In this document: positions 52,446 to 60,544 of the stretch, in pieces
Position numbering within the stretch: position 1 is the stretch's first letter
How the letters are laid out: the number at the start of each line of letters is the position of its first letter
Source of the DNA: CAXXFQ01 sp963674475
GTDB taxonomy: Bacteria > Planctomycetota > Planctomycetia > Pirellulales > Thermoguttaceae
DNA: 64,000 nt
Assembly (NCBI GenBank): GCA_963674475.2
Contig: CAXXFQ010000008.1
Location: forward strand, 496,001 to 560,000
Direction of reading: 5' to 3'
Notes under the pieces: model-generated
Databases searched by the model: none
What the model was told of the DNA's origin: nothing
What the model saw: only the letters and a program-made list of their open reading frames with translations
Position numbers and translations under genes: made by a program

Positions 52446-53546
52446 ATGGAAATCCATGCCAAGCGTCGTCAAAAACTACGCCGACTTTTCGACCGGGCCA
52501 AGGTCGACGGGCTGTTGGTGACCAATTTTACCAATGTCACCTACCTGACTGGCTTTACCGGCGATGATAGCTATCTGCTGGTCACCGGCGACGGGGAGGT
52601 GATTCTGAGCGATGCCCGCTACACGACCCAGCTTAGTGAAGAATGTCCCGACGTTCGGACGTTTATTCGGGGGCCGGGGCAAACGATGCTCTCCACGATT
52701 CGCGAGACGGTTGCCGAGGCGAAAATCGAGCGACTTGGGATTGAAGGCGGCTCGATGACGGTCGGGATTCGCGACCATTTGGATCAGCATCTCGATCGGA
52801 TTGACTTGGTGACCACGTACGGCCTGGTGGAAGAACTGCGGGCGATCAAGGATAAATCGGAAGTCGACGCGATCCGACTCGCGATCGGCCAGGCCCAGCG
52901 GGGATTTGCCGTATTTCGGGCGATTCTTCAGCCGCAGATGACTGAAAAAGAGTTGGCCGACGAACTCGAATACCAGATGCGCAAGTTCGGAGCCAAGGAC
53001 CGGGCTTTTCCGTCGATTGTGGCGGCCGGTCCCCGTGCGGCGCTACCCCATGCCGTGCCGACCGACGGGCCGATCGGCGAGCAGACGTCGCTTTTGATTG
53101 ATTGGGGGGCACAGGAAAATCTTTATCGGAGCGATCTGACACGGGTTTTGACGTTCGGACGTCCTCCGGCCAAATTCCGAAAGATCTACGAGACGGTTCT
53201 CGAAGCCCAAATGGCCACAATCGGAGCGATTCAACCGGGGATGACCGGCGGCGAGGCTGACGCGGTGGCGCGGGACGTTATTACCAAGGCCGGTTTCGGC
53301 AAGCGGTTCGAACACGGCACCGGCCACGGTCTGGGATTGGACGTTCATGAAGGACCCCGTCTAGGGAAGGGGTGTCAAACGGTTCTCAAACCGGGAATGG
53401 TCGTTACGGTCGAGCCGGGAATCTACCTCCCAGGGTGGGGTGGTGTGCGGATCGAGGACGATGTCCTGATCACCCGGACCGGCTGCGAGGTCCTTTCTTC
53501 GTATCCGAAGGGCTGGGATGACACGATTAGCGAAATTGTTACTTAA
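52446..53546 (+). CDS. M24-family Xaa-Pro aminopeptidase/dipeptidase
   Basis: This 366-residue metallopeptidase removes residues next to proline. The N-terminal creatinase-like domain (1-135) includes LLVTNFTNVTYLTGF. The pita-bread domain carries the metal ligands: two Asp in LLIDWGAQENLYRSDLTR, His in GTGHGLGLDVHEGP, Glu in VTVEPGIYLP, and Glu in VRIEDDVLIT. The His in AALPHAVPTD is also typical. The start is ATG 52446 with GGGAG upstream, and the longer frame to 52323 is not supported. Location is cytoplasmic. A fatty-acid synthesis gene pair follows, a frequent neighbour of this peptidase in bacteria. Confidence 0.94.
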   Translation: MEIHAKRRQKLRRLFDRAKVDGLLVTNFTNVTYLTGFTGDDSYLLVTGDGEVILSDARYTTQLSEECPDVRTFIRGPGQTMLSTIRETVAEAKIERLGIEGGSMTVGIRDHLDQHLDRIDLVTTYGLVEELRAIKDKSEVDAIRLAIGQAQRGFAVFRAILQPQMTEKELADELEYQMRKFGAKDRAFPSIVAAGPRAALPHAVPTDGPIGEQTSLLIDWGAQENLYRSDLTRVLTFGRPPAKFRKIYETVLEAQMATIGAIQPGMTGGEADAVARDVITKAGFGKRFEHGTGHGLGLDVHEGPRLGKGCQTVLKPGMVVTVEPGIYLPGWGGVRIEDDVLITRTGCEVLSSYPKGWDDTISEIVT

Positions 53547-53729
53547 GAGAACTTGCAAAAACCTCGACGGTTCGTTACGGTGTAGGCTACTTTGCGAAGA
53601 GTTGAGGGGGGAGTTTCGTTAGAAAATTCCGGCCCGATAAAATAGGTAAGATAAGGCCCGAGGGTGTGCCGCATGGGCGTGTCCTCGGGCAAGTTTAGGT
53701 ATACGAGAAAAACGTGGGAGATTCCGGGA

Positions 53730-54257
53730 ATGGCAAGCTCGTCATCCAACCAAGATATTTTTGACGTGAGACGGATCCGCCGTCTGGTCGAGCTGATGAA
53801 AGAGCACGACCTCAACGAGATCGATATCCGCCAAGATGAAGCGCGTATTCAACTGCGACGTGGCATGGCCGGTTCCGGCGCGGTCGCGATTCCGCAGACA
53901 CCAGTTCAAATGGCTCCCGTCCAGATGGCTCCGGCTCCTCTGCCCGTGGCCCCGGCACCCGCCGCAGCGCCCGCTCCTGCTGCTGCCCCGGCGGCCGAGG
54001 TCGATGGCCCGAACATCGCGTACGTCAAAAGTCCTATCGTCGGGACCTTTTATGCGGCTGCCGATCCCGAAGCGCCGGCCTATGTCAAGGTGGGCGATTC
54101 GATCGGTGTCGACTCGACCGTCTGTATCATTGAGGCGATGAAAGTTTTTAACGAGATTCCGGCCGAGATTTCCGGCAAGGTCATCTCCGTTTTGGTGAAA
54201 AATGGCGATCCGGTCGAGTACGGACAGTCGTTGTTCAAGGTGGATACCCAGCAGTAG
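53730..54257 (+). CDS. accB: Biotin carboxyl carrier protein of acetyl-CoA carboxylase
   Basis: This 175-residue carrier protein holds biotin for acetyl-CoA carboxylase, the first step of fatty-acid synthesis. The N-terminal helical part (IRRLVELMKEHDLNEIDI) precedes an Ala/Pro-rich linker (about 60-95) and the biotinyl domain (about 100-175). The domain includes SPIVGTFYAAADPEAPAYV and the biotinylated lysine in IEAMKVFNEI. The start is ATG 53730 with GGGAG 9 bases upstream. It is followed after 15 bases by accC, the usual arrangement. Confidence 0.95.
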   Translation: MASSSSNQDIFDVRRIRRLVELMKEHDLNEIDIRQDEARIQLRRGMAGSGAVAIPQTPVQMAPVQMAPAPLPVAPAPAAAPAPAAAPAAEVDGPNIAYVKSPIVGTFYAAADPEAPAYVKVGDSIGVDSTVCIIEAMKVFNEIPAEISGKVISVLVKNGDPVEYGQSLFKVDTQQ

Positions 54258-54272
54258 GGCGATAGATCGAGT

Positions 54273-55612
54273 ATGTTTAATCGAGTATTGGTAGCCAATC
54301 GGGGTGAAATTGCCCTGCGCGTTTTTCGGGCCTGTCGGGAATTGGGAATTGAAACGGTCGGCGTCTTCAGTGAAGCCGATCGGGGAAGTGCCTATCTCGA
54401 CTTGGCCGACGAAGCGTATTGTATCGGAAAGCCGAAAGCGGCCGACAGCTATTTGAAAATCGATCGCGTTATCAGCGTCGCCGAAATCGGCAACGTTCAG
54501 GCGATCCATCCGGGCTATGGGCTGTTGTCCGAAAACGCCCATTTCGCCGATGTGTGTCGAAGTTGCAACATCGAGTTCATCGGTCCGTCGCACGAAGCGA
54601 TGCGGATGTTGGGCGATAAAAACGAGGCCCGCGAGTTGGCGAAACAAGCCGACATCCCACCGTTCCCGGGAGTCAAGGGTTGGTTGAAGACGATGCGCAA
54701 GCGGTCAAGATCGCCCATGAAATCGGCTTCCCCGTCCTGATCAAGGCGTCAGCCGGTGGCGGTGGTCGTGGGATGCGGGTTGCGGCAAACGACTTGACAC
54801 TGAAGGCCGGAATTCAACAGGCCAAGGCTGAAGCGCAGGCCGCGTTCGGAAACGACGACGTTTATATTGAGAAATATATCGAGCATCCGCGTCACGTTGA
54901 GGTGCAGATCATTGCCGACAACCATGGCAATGTGGTTCACCTTTGGGAACGCGATTGCACGATGCAGCGTCGGCACCAAAAGTTGGTCGAGGAGAGCCCG
55001 GCACCGAAGCTTTCCGACGAGACGCGGAAAGCGATGTGTGACACGGCGGTCCGATTGGTCAAGGCGGCCGATTACACCAACGCCGGAACGATCGAGTTCA
55101 TCGTCGATAAGGACGAGAATTTTTACTTCATCGAGCTCAATGCCCGGATCCAGGTCGAGCACCCGGTTTCGGAGATGGTTACCGGCATCGACCTGATCAA
55201 GGCGCAAATCCTTGTCGCGGCGGGCGAGCCGTTGCCGTTTACGCAAGAGGATGTCAAACAGACCGGTTCGGCGATCGAGTGTCGGATCAACGCCGAGGAT
55301 CCCGATCACAATTTCCGCCCGTGTCCCGGCAAGATCGAACGGTTGGTCGTGCCCGGCGGGTTCGGAGTCCGGTTCGATTCGCACGTCCACTCGGGTTACC
55401 AGATTTCGCCCCATTACGATTCGATGATCGGTAAACTGATCGTTCATCAGCCGACCCGTGCCGAGGCGATCGCCTGCATGAAGCGGGCGCTGCGTGAGTT
55501 ACGTGTCGACGGGGTGAAGACGACGGTCCCGCTGTCGTTGAAGATTCTCGAGCATCCGTCGTTTGTCGACGGCGAGGTCGATACGACGTTCATCGAGCGG
55601 ACCTGGCTCTAG
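54273..55612 (+). pseudogene. accC: Biotin carboxylase of acetyl-CoA carboxylase, with a one-base frameshift
   Basis: The frame from ATG 54273 encodes a normal biotin carboxylase start (RVLVANRGEIALRVFRACRELGI; AIHPGYGLLSENA) up to PPFPGVKG near 54678. The other frame continues with LVEDDAQAVKIAHEIGFPVLIKASAGGGGRGM through ECRINAED and the C-terminus at 55612. Adding one T near 54679-54683 joins them into about 447 residues, the normal length. All later motifs look intact (GTIEFIVDKDENFYFIELNARIQVEH). Because acetyl-CoA carboxylase is normally essential and accB directly precedes, a base error is more likely than true loss. An unusual programmed shift is not excluded. Confidence 0.85.
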
Positions 55613-55642
55613 AAGCGAAATCTTGCCATCAAAAAACTATCC

Positions 55643-55685
55643 AAGGGACGGCGCAGCGAATGCGCAGTCCCTTTTTTCTTTTTTT
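55643..55685 (+). terminator. Intrinsic terminator after accC
   Basis: AAGGGAC ... GTCCCTT with an inner GCGC/GCGC stem forms a long hairpin followed by TTTTTTCTTTTTTT. It begins 30 bases after the accC stop and ends the accB-accC transcript. Confidence 0.88.
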
Positions 55686-55689
55686 AAGA

Positions 55690-55752
55690 TCGAGTAAGTA
55701 CCGCTCCCGTGAGGGGTGCTTAGGTCTGCGGCCCCTGGCGCTCCCCCTCTTT
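55690..55752. repeat. Fragment of the REP-like family
   Basis: ACCGCTCCCGTGAGGGGTGC and GCGGCCCCTGGCGCTCCCC echo the CCCGCTCCCG and GGCCCCTGGC blocks of the elements at 10309, 51409 and 57401. The copy is short and degenerate. Confidence 0.5.
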
Positions 55753-55820
55753 TTTTTGTGCCAAAAGACGCTATAATACTCGGTTTATTGTGCAAAACCT
55801 TTCTGCGCGTTATACGCTCA

Positions 55821-55974
55821 TAGAGCGTGTTTCAGTTAAGTGTAGGGTCACACGGGCGTGGGGGGAGAGCTTCCCCCTGGTTGCCGTAAGTTGATTTTTT
55901 GAAGAGATTTAAGATTATCCATTTCTCTTCGAGGCTGCGAGGAACCCGCTACACTTACGTGAAATGTCCTATAA
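55821..55974 (+). mobile_element. MITE-like element, copy B
   Basis: This 154-bp element matches the reverse complement of 24853-25007 over its whole length. It begins TAGAGCGTGTTTCAGTTAAG and ends CTTACGTGAAATGTCCTATA, so its ends are imperfect inverted repeats. It is non-coding and flanked by TA. It lies between the accC terminator and the phosphofructokinase gene and so may affect the promoter of the latter. Confidence 0.75.
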
Positions 55975-56092
55975 CAGTGAGGCGTCGCGTCAACCCGTGT
56001 GAAAATAGCCAGTTTTCCCGAAGGGTAAATACGTAGCAACGCGCGGGCGAGTAAACGAGAATTGGTATAAAAATTTTTTTGGAGTCTAATCG

Positions 56093-57400
56093 ATGACCAC
56101 GTTATCCCGTCCTCCCCAATTGGAATCGAATATCAAAAAGGTCGGCATCCTCTTTTCTGGCGGTCCTGCTCCGTCGGCCAATGCGGTGATCTCGGCGGCG
56201 GCCGCTTCGTTCAATAAGAACGGCATCGAAGTAGTCGGCATCATGCACGGCTATTCCCACCTGATGGAATTTGGCCCCGACCATCCGTTGGTCGAAGGTA
56301 AGGATTATATCGTTCTCAACCAAGAGCGGTTGCAGCGGACTCGTAACAGTCGCGGGATCATCGTCGGGACCGCGCGAGCGAACCCGGGGAAGCATGTCTC
56401 GTCGCCGGACCATCTGAAGGACCCGGAAAAGAGTGCCCCGCTGAAAACCGTTTACGAGGCGCTCGATTCGATCGGCGTCGACGCGTTGATCTCGATCGGC
56501 GGCGACGATACGCTCAAGACGGCCAATAAGTTCCAGCGGTTCCAAGACACCCTGCCGGAAGGCAGCAAACGCATGCCGGTCGTCCACCTGCCCAAGACGA
56601 TCGACAACGATTACATGGGAATCGACTTCACGTTCGGTTACTTTACCGCCGTCGAAGTTTTGGCCGGTGAAATTCGGAACCTTTTGGCCGACGCCGAAGC
56701 GGCTCAGAGCTACTTCCTGGTCGAGTCGATGGGCCGAAGCGCCGGTTGGCTGGCCTACGGGGCGGCGATCGCCGGGGAAGCAAGCCTCGTGATCAGTGTC
56801 GAAGATATCGTCGGTCAATACGAGTCGACCGAAGAGAATGTCGATCCGGAAACGGGCGAAAAAACCACGCGGAAGGTGATGGACCTCGACGCTGTCGTCG
56901 AGCGAATTCTCGCGACCATGCTCACCCGCGAAGAACGTGACGGCAAGAATTACGGCGTGATCGTCTTGGCCGAAGGGCTGGCCGAGTTCCTTCCCTACGA
57001 AGAAATCGAAGGTATTCCCCGAGATGAACACGGTCATATCGCCATCTCGAAATTGAACCTCAGTCGGTTCTTCTCCGAGTTGGTTGCCAAGGCCTATGCA
57101 GAGAAAACCGGCCGAAATCGCAAGGTCACCGGCGTGGCGCTCGGTTACGAAAGTCGCTGTGCCGCACCCCAGGCGTTCGACGTCATGCTCGGAAGCCAAC
57201 TGGGCGTCGGTGCCTACCGCGCGTTGGTCGAAAAAGGACTCGACGGCGTCATGGTCTCGGTTTCAGGTCAACTCGATCTGCACTTCGTCCCGTTCGAAAC
57301 GCTTGTCGATCCCGAAACGCTCGTCACCGTCGTCCGTTTCATCAAGACCGGTTGCGACTTCCATCGCCTGGCTCGCTTCCTCGAAACCTACGTCGACTAG
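56093..57400 (+). CDS. 6-phosphofructokinase, probably pyrophosphate-dependent
   Basis: This 435-residue enzyme of the PfkA superfamily interconverts fructose 6-phosphate and fructose 1,6-bisphosphate. The phosphoryl-donor motif reads ISIGGDDTLKTA. GGDD rather than GGDG(S), together with the lysine in HLPKTIDNDYMG, is the residue pair associated with pyrophosphate rather than ATP as donor. Substrate motifs ESMGRSAGWLAYGAA and YESRCAAPQAFDVMLG fit. It would allow reversible, ATP-sparing glycolysis. The start is ATG 56093 after an AT-rich stretch (TTTTTTTGGAG ribosome site). REP-like repeats begin immediately after the stop codon. Confidence 0.92.
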   Translation: MTTLSRPPQLESNIKKVGILFSGGPAPSANAVISAAAASFNKNGIEVVGIMHGYSHLMEFGPDHPLVEGKDYIVLNQERLQRTRNSRGIIVGTARANPGKHVSSPDHLKDPEKSAPLKTVYEALDSIGVDALISIGGDDTLKTANKFQRFQDTLPEGSKRMPVVHLPKTIDNDYMGIDFTFGYFTAVEVLAGEIRNLLADAEAAQSYFLVESMGRSAGWLAYGAAIAGEASLVISVEDIVGQYESTEENVDPETGEKTTRKVMDLDAVVERILATMLTREERDGKNYGVIVLAEGLAEFLPYEEIEGIPRDEHGHIAISKLNLSRFFSELVAKAYAEKTGRNRKVTGVALGYESRCAAPQAFDVMLGSQLGVGAYRALVEKGLDGVMVSVSGQLDLHFVPFETLVDPETLVTVVRFIKTGCDFHRLARFLETYVD

Positions 57401-57640
57401 CGGCTAGGAGCCGCGGCCGGACCGGTGCTTCCGCACCCAGGACTAGAACCCGCTCCCGGCGGCTAGGAGCCGCAGCCGGACTGGTGCTTCCGCACCCAGG
57501 ACTAGAACCCGCTCCCGTTGGTCGCTGGTGCGGACTGGCAGGAAACTCCCTTTTCCTGTTTTCGTGGGGGACGGTTTTGGATCGGTGTTACCACGCCGTT
57601 GAGTCAACCCGCTTCCGCTGGTCGCTAGCGCGAACTGAAG
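57401..57640. repeat. REP-like repeat cluster after the phosphofructokinase gene
   Basis: Two near-identical 59-base units start at 57401 and 57460. Each has CGGCTAGGAGCCGCGGCCGGAC, hairpin GGTGC-TTCC-GCACC, CAGGACTAGAA and CCCGCTCCCG. A third, more divergent unit with CGGTGTTACCACGCCG and CCCGCTTCCGCTGGTCGCTAG runs from about 57582 to 57630. The first unit abuts the stop codon of the upstream gene without a gap. It is the same family as at 10309 and 51409. Confidence 0.88.
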
Positions 57641-57708
57641 AGATTTTCCTTTGTCTTTAGACACGTGGTGGAGGTCTCTTTGGCGGGGCGATTTTGGAAA
57701 ATGAATGA

Positions 57709-57765
57709 GGGTTGGTTTTCCGTTGAACGTGAGGAAAACCAACCCGACTGTTTCCGGTTTTTTTG
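57709..57765 (+). terminator. Perfect 13-bp hairpin with T-rich tail
   Basis: GGGTTGGTTTTCC (57709-57721) and GGAAAACCAACCC (57733-57745) pair exactly with an 11-base loop. GTTTCCGGTTTTTTTG follows. It is 300 bases past the phosphofructokinase stop, beyond the repeats, and may end that transcript. The remaining bases to the tRNA at 58004 hold no gene. Confidence 0.65.
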
Positions 57766-58003
57766 TGGGCGATTTATCGCGACGGCCGGGATTTGTTTTG
57801 CGGGCGTTTTTTGCGGTTTACTACCGGCGTTTTGGAAGGTAAAATAACGGGGGTGTTGAGGGAAAACTTGACACCCCGTACTTGCGGCCAGAAAGGTCGC
57901 GAGAGGAATGGTCCAAGCGAGAGTGGATTTTGCCCCGATTCGGGTTAAAAACCGCCCGAGTTTTGGCCGATATAGGAGAAGTCCTGTCGGGACATCTTTT
58001 TGC

Positions 58004-58077
58004 GGCGGCGTAGCTCAGTTGGTTAGAGCAGCGGAATCATAATCCGCGTGTCCGGGGTTCGAGTCCCTGCGCCGCTA
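58004..58077 (+). tRNA. tRNA with CAT anticodon (elongator Met or Ile2)
   Basis: This 74-base tRNA has acceptor GGCGGCG paired with CGCCGCT (G1-U72 wobble), D-arm GCTCAGTTGGTTAGAGC, anticodon stem GCGGA/TCCGC with loop ATCATAA (anticodon CAT), and T-arm CGGGGTTCGAGTCCCTG. The three G-C pairs of initiator tRNA are missing from the anticodon stem, so it is an elongator tRNA-Met or a lysidine-modified tRNA-Ile. CCA is not encoded. Confidence 0.93.
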
Positions 58078-58090
58078 CTATCGATAAGAA

Positions 58091-58126
58091 ACGGCTTGTG
58101 AGTCAAAACTCGCAGGCCGTTTTTTA
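58091..58126 (+). terminator. Terminator of the CAT tRNA
   Basis: ACGGC..GTGAGT with ACTCGC..GCCGT forms a stem with small internal mismatches followed by six T, 14 bases after the tRNA. Confidence 0.8.
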
Positions 58127-58176
58127 TTGCACAAACGGGTTTTGGAAATAGATAGTAGAAACTAAAACTTCGACAT

Positions 58177-58219
58177 AAAAAAAGCCCCCACACCGGTTCT
58201 CGGCGTGAGGGCTTTTTTT
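58177..58219. terminator. Bidirectional terminator before the BON protein gene
   Basis: AAAAAAAGCCCCCACACCG and CGGCGTGAGGGCTTTTTTT form a stem with two mismatches and A/T runs on both sides. On the minus strand it lies 38 bases after the BON gene stop and ends that transcript. Confidence 0.85.
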
Positions 58220-58256
58220 GAGTTTGGATTTCACTTCATTGGAGGTGAAGCGTTTT

Positions 58257-59036
58257 TTAGCGGTGGCACTTCGAGTGGAAGTCGAGCATCCACCAGCCGT
58301 CGTCCCATTCGAGGGTCACTTTCCGCCATCCGAGAGGAACTTGCGGATAGGGGTAGAACGGGCCGATGTAGGGCCAGGCCGTCGGGCTGTACTGCCGCGG
58401 GTAGGTGACGCCGGCGTAGTTGGGATACGCGGCGTAACTCGGCCAGGCGTGGTTGGGCATATGTGGCTGATCGTAGCGCGGAGCCGAACCGGCGTAAGCA
58501 TTCGGTCCGCCGTAGCCATTCGGGCAACACGGTGCGGCGGCGACCGGCATCGCACAGTTCGGACGACAGGCCATCATGGCGGCCGGCGCCTGATTGGCGT
58601 GCATCGGTTGCGGCGGCATCGGAATCATCTGACCCGAAACGGCCGAGGCTTGACGTACTCTTGAGGGGGCCGTCGCGTCAAGTTTTTGCGCTTGGCCGAT
58701 TTTTTTACTGCTGTCGGCCAATTGCTCGGTCAGCTTCGGTTCGGCCGAAGCTTGTTCTTCGTCACGGACTTCCAGACGATTGATGACCTTCTTGACGCCG
58801 TCGGTCTTTGAGACCACCCCGAGGATTTCGCTGAGCTGATCCTCGTCGGCAACGTAACCGTTGAGCCAGGCGTTGCCTTTGACGACTTTCACATTAATTT
58901 TGCACTGATGCAGGTCGGTACCGGCTTTCAGATTAGACGCGATTTGATCGGCCGTATCTTGATTACCGGCGTTGGCCAACATCGGAGAAACCACGGTGGT
59001 TACGGCGACCACCAAACCAAGGAACAAACGTCGCAT
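58257..59036 (-). CDS. Exported BON-domain protein
   Basis: This 259-residue protein has a signal peptide (MRRLFLGLVVAVTTVVSPMLANA), then a single BON domain (about 28-95, with INVKVVKGNAWLNGYV and DGVKKVINRLEV). BON domains bind phospholipid or other envelope ligands. The second half is rich in Pro, Tyr, Ala and Gly (PNGYGGPNAYAGSAP, YPNYAGVTYPRQY) and ends with WRKVTLEWDDGWWMLDFHSKCHR, a pattern I recall from other planctomycete envelope proteins. The ATG at 59036 is chosen for the AGGAGG site 8 bases upstream. The longer frame upstream lacks coding character. It is probably periplasmic. Confidence 0.87.
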   Translation of the reverse strand: MRRLFLGLVVAVTTVVSPMLANAGNQDTADQIASNLKAGTDLHQCKINVKVVKGNAWLNGYVADEDQLSEILGVVSKTDGVKKVINRLEVRDEEQASAEPKLTEQLADSSKKIGQAQKLDATAPSRVRQASAVSGQMIPMPPQPMHANQAPAAMMACRPNCAMPVAAAPCCPNGYGGPNAYAGSAPRYDQPHMPNHAWPSYAAYPNYAGVTYPRQYSPTAWPYIGPFYPYPQVPLGWRKVTLEWDDGWWMLDFHSKCHR

Positions 59037-59587
59037 GCCATGCCTCCTGTAAGGAATTTTTCCGCCGGATGCGTTATAGGCGGAATCTAGACGCCCCCCG
59101 GCGTCGCTTGTCCACCCCGCTTGGCCTTTTCGCTTCTCTTGCCGACCGACTCTATCTTCGGTTGGCTCGTGCGTGTGGCCCGGGGGCACCTAGGATGTAT
59201 CCAAAACCTCTTTCCAACCATCGAAACCGTTGGGAGCCGGAGAAAGATAAGAACGGGCCCTTGCATGAAAGAGATTCGGCAGATGGGCCTGTTGCGGACT
59301 TCCCCCCGCGCAACAGTTTGACAGCGGATAACTGTCTGCCTATAGATTTCGGTTCCCGATTGTGCCGAACGGAAGCTTTTTTTTGATTTTACCGGTTTTC
59401 GGGGTCGTGCGGAGAAGGATGCTGTGGGGGCATGAAGTGTAAGTCACTTTCGTAGAAAGGCTTACGTAAAAATGATCCCCACCGGCGAACTCGGGAAAAA
59501 TATCGTCTTTTTTGGCCTGTAACGATAATAGCGGATGAAAGGCCTGCGAATAGGCGGAATGGAATGTCGTGTCCGTGGAAAAAAGCT
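59037..59587. other. Intergenic region upstream of the BON gene
   Basis: About 550 bases hold the BON gene promoter (minus) and the 3' end region of the next minus-strand gene. TGAAGTGTAAGT and CTTACGTAAAAATG near 59439-59472 resemble ends of the MITE-like element but are too short to call. No gene is supported. Confidence 0.4.
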
Positions 59588-59866
59588 TTACCAGACGACC
59601 GCTTTGTCGAGACCGCCCCGATCGAAGACGGCCGAGACAATCATGATCGATAGCGTTGTTCCGGAAGCCATCCAGTAGCCCGGGTTGCAACCGATTCCCA
59701 CGACGGTAACCAGTCCCACGAGAGCCAGGGAAGCGAAATAGAGACGTTGACAGCAGGTCTGCCAGCTCGAACCTTCTCCGAGACGGGCAAGACCGGTAGC
59801 CAAGATACCGGCGATTTGAATCGTGAGGATTATCCAGAATCCCCAGTTGGCCAACGGGTCGCTCAT
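59588..59866 (-). CDS. Small three-helix membrane protein
   Basis: This 92-residue protein has three hydrophobic helices (WGFWIILTIQIAGILATGLA; RLYFASLALVGLVTVVGIG; WMASGTTLSIMIVSAVFD). I recall short proteins with the same WGFWI..T.Q.AG.LA opening and GSSWQT..Q loop in Pirellula relatives, so it is probably a conserved planctomycete membrane protein of unknown function. The start is ATG 59866, and it stands alone. Confidence 0.7.
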   Translation of the reverse strand: MSDPLANWGFWIILTIQIAGILATGLARLGEGSSWQTCCQRLYFASLALVGLVTVVGIGCNPGYWMASGTTLSIMIVSAVFDRGGLDKAVVW

Positions 59867-60385
59867 TTTTTGGGTCTCACTCCTGAATCCGTTCTTTTAT
59901 AGCCCATTTCACTTACATGAAAAACGTTCTCGTTTTGTCTTTCCCCTCCTTCATGGTCCCAGGACCGCGTTCAGGAGGGCAGGGCTGTCATGCGTCATTC
60001 TATCGCAACTGGCATACCAAAAAGCGTTTTTCTCGCGGAGTACATATTGAAACCACAGAGCCGATCGTTCTAAGTTCATTCCTAAAAGACGGTTAAGCCT
60101 TGAGGGAAATTAGCGTTTCCAAAACCGTTTCTCTGCGGGGAGAAGTTTCGAAAACGTGGTTTTGAAAAAGGGGTTCCTTCCTTTTTTCAAAAATCGGTAA
60201 AAGTTACCATCGATCGACTCGATTCACTTTCTGGCCCACTTCCCCAATATCTCCGATCTTGCCTCGTTGACAAACCCCAATTTGGCGAATCGAGAACCTT
60301 TTTCGGGAAGAAAGAGAATCGCGAGGATGGGTGGTATGGGTAAAACGGATGCGGAGTCGGAAGGTTTTTTTCTCAAGAAAAGAAA
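59867..60385. other. Non-coding region
   Basis: About 520 bases show no supported gene. TATAGCCCATTTCACTTACATGA near 59900 resembles one terminus of the MITE-like element, so a solo end or decayed copy is possible. The far end contains the terminator described next. Confidence 0.4.
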
Positions 60386-60418
60386 AAGGGAGCGATAGTT
60401 TTTCCTACCGCTCCCTTG
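60386..60418 (-). terminator. Intrinsic terminator of the redoxin-like gene transcript
   Basis: AAGGGAGCG with CGCTCCCTT forms a perfect 9-bp stem, extended by a partly paired loop, with a T-run on the minus strand from the A-run at 60382-60387. It lies 127 bases beyond the redoxin-like stop, leaving room for a further short gene. Confidence 0.82.
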
Positions 60419-60432
60419 GAAAATGATCAAAA

Positions 60433-60543
60433 TTATCGACCGGTGCTTGGCCGGTTGTCGTTTGGTTTGTCGAGGAAGATTTCGCTTCAGACAACCTTGG
60501 TAAACGAGGCAGCCCACACGGAGTAGTCGAAATGTTTCATCAT
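60433..60543 (-). other. Possible tiny gene with an in-frame TGA after the redoxin-like gene
   Basis: Starting 1 base after the upstream stop, ATGATG opens a frame reading MMKHFDYSVWAASFTKVV, then TGA (60487-60489), then SEIFLDKPNDNRPSTGR and TAA. Both halves look protein-like, and a terminator follows 15 bases after the TAA. It could be a small gene with a base error (TGA for CGA), a recoded stop, or chance. It has no known family. Confidence 0.35.
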
Positions 60544-60544
60544 A

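Noticed and set aside
59340..59690. 116-codon minus-strand frame overlapping the small membrane protein gene
   Set aside because: It overlaps the better-supported three-helix protein in another frame and has no start signal.
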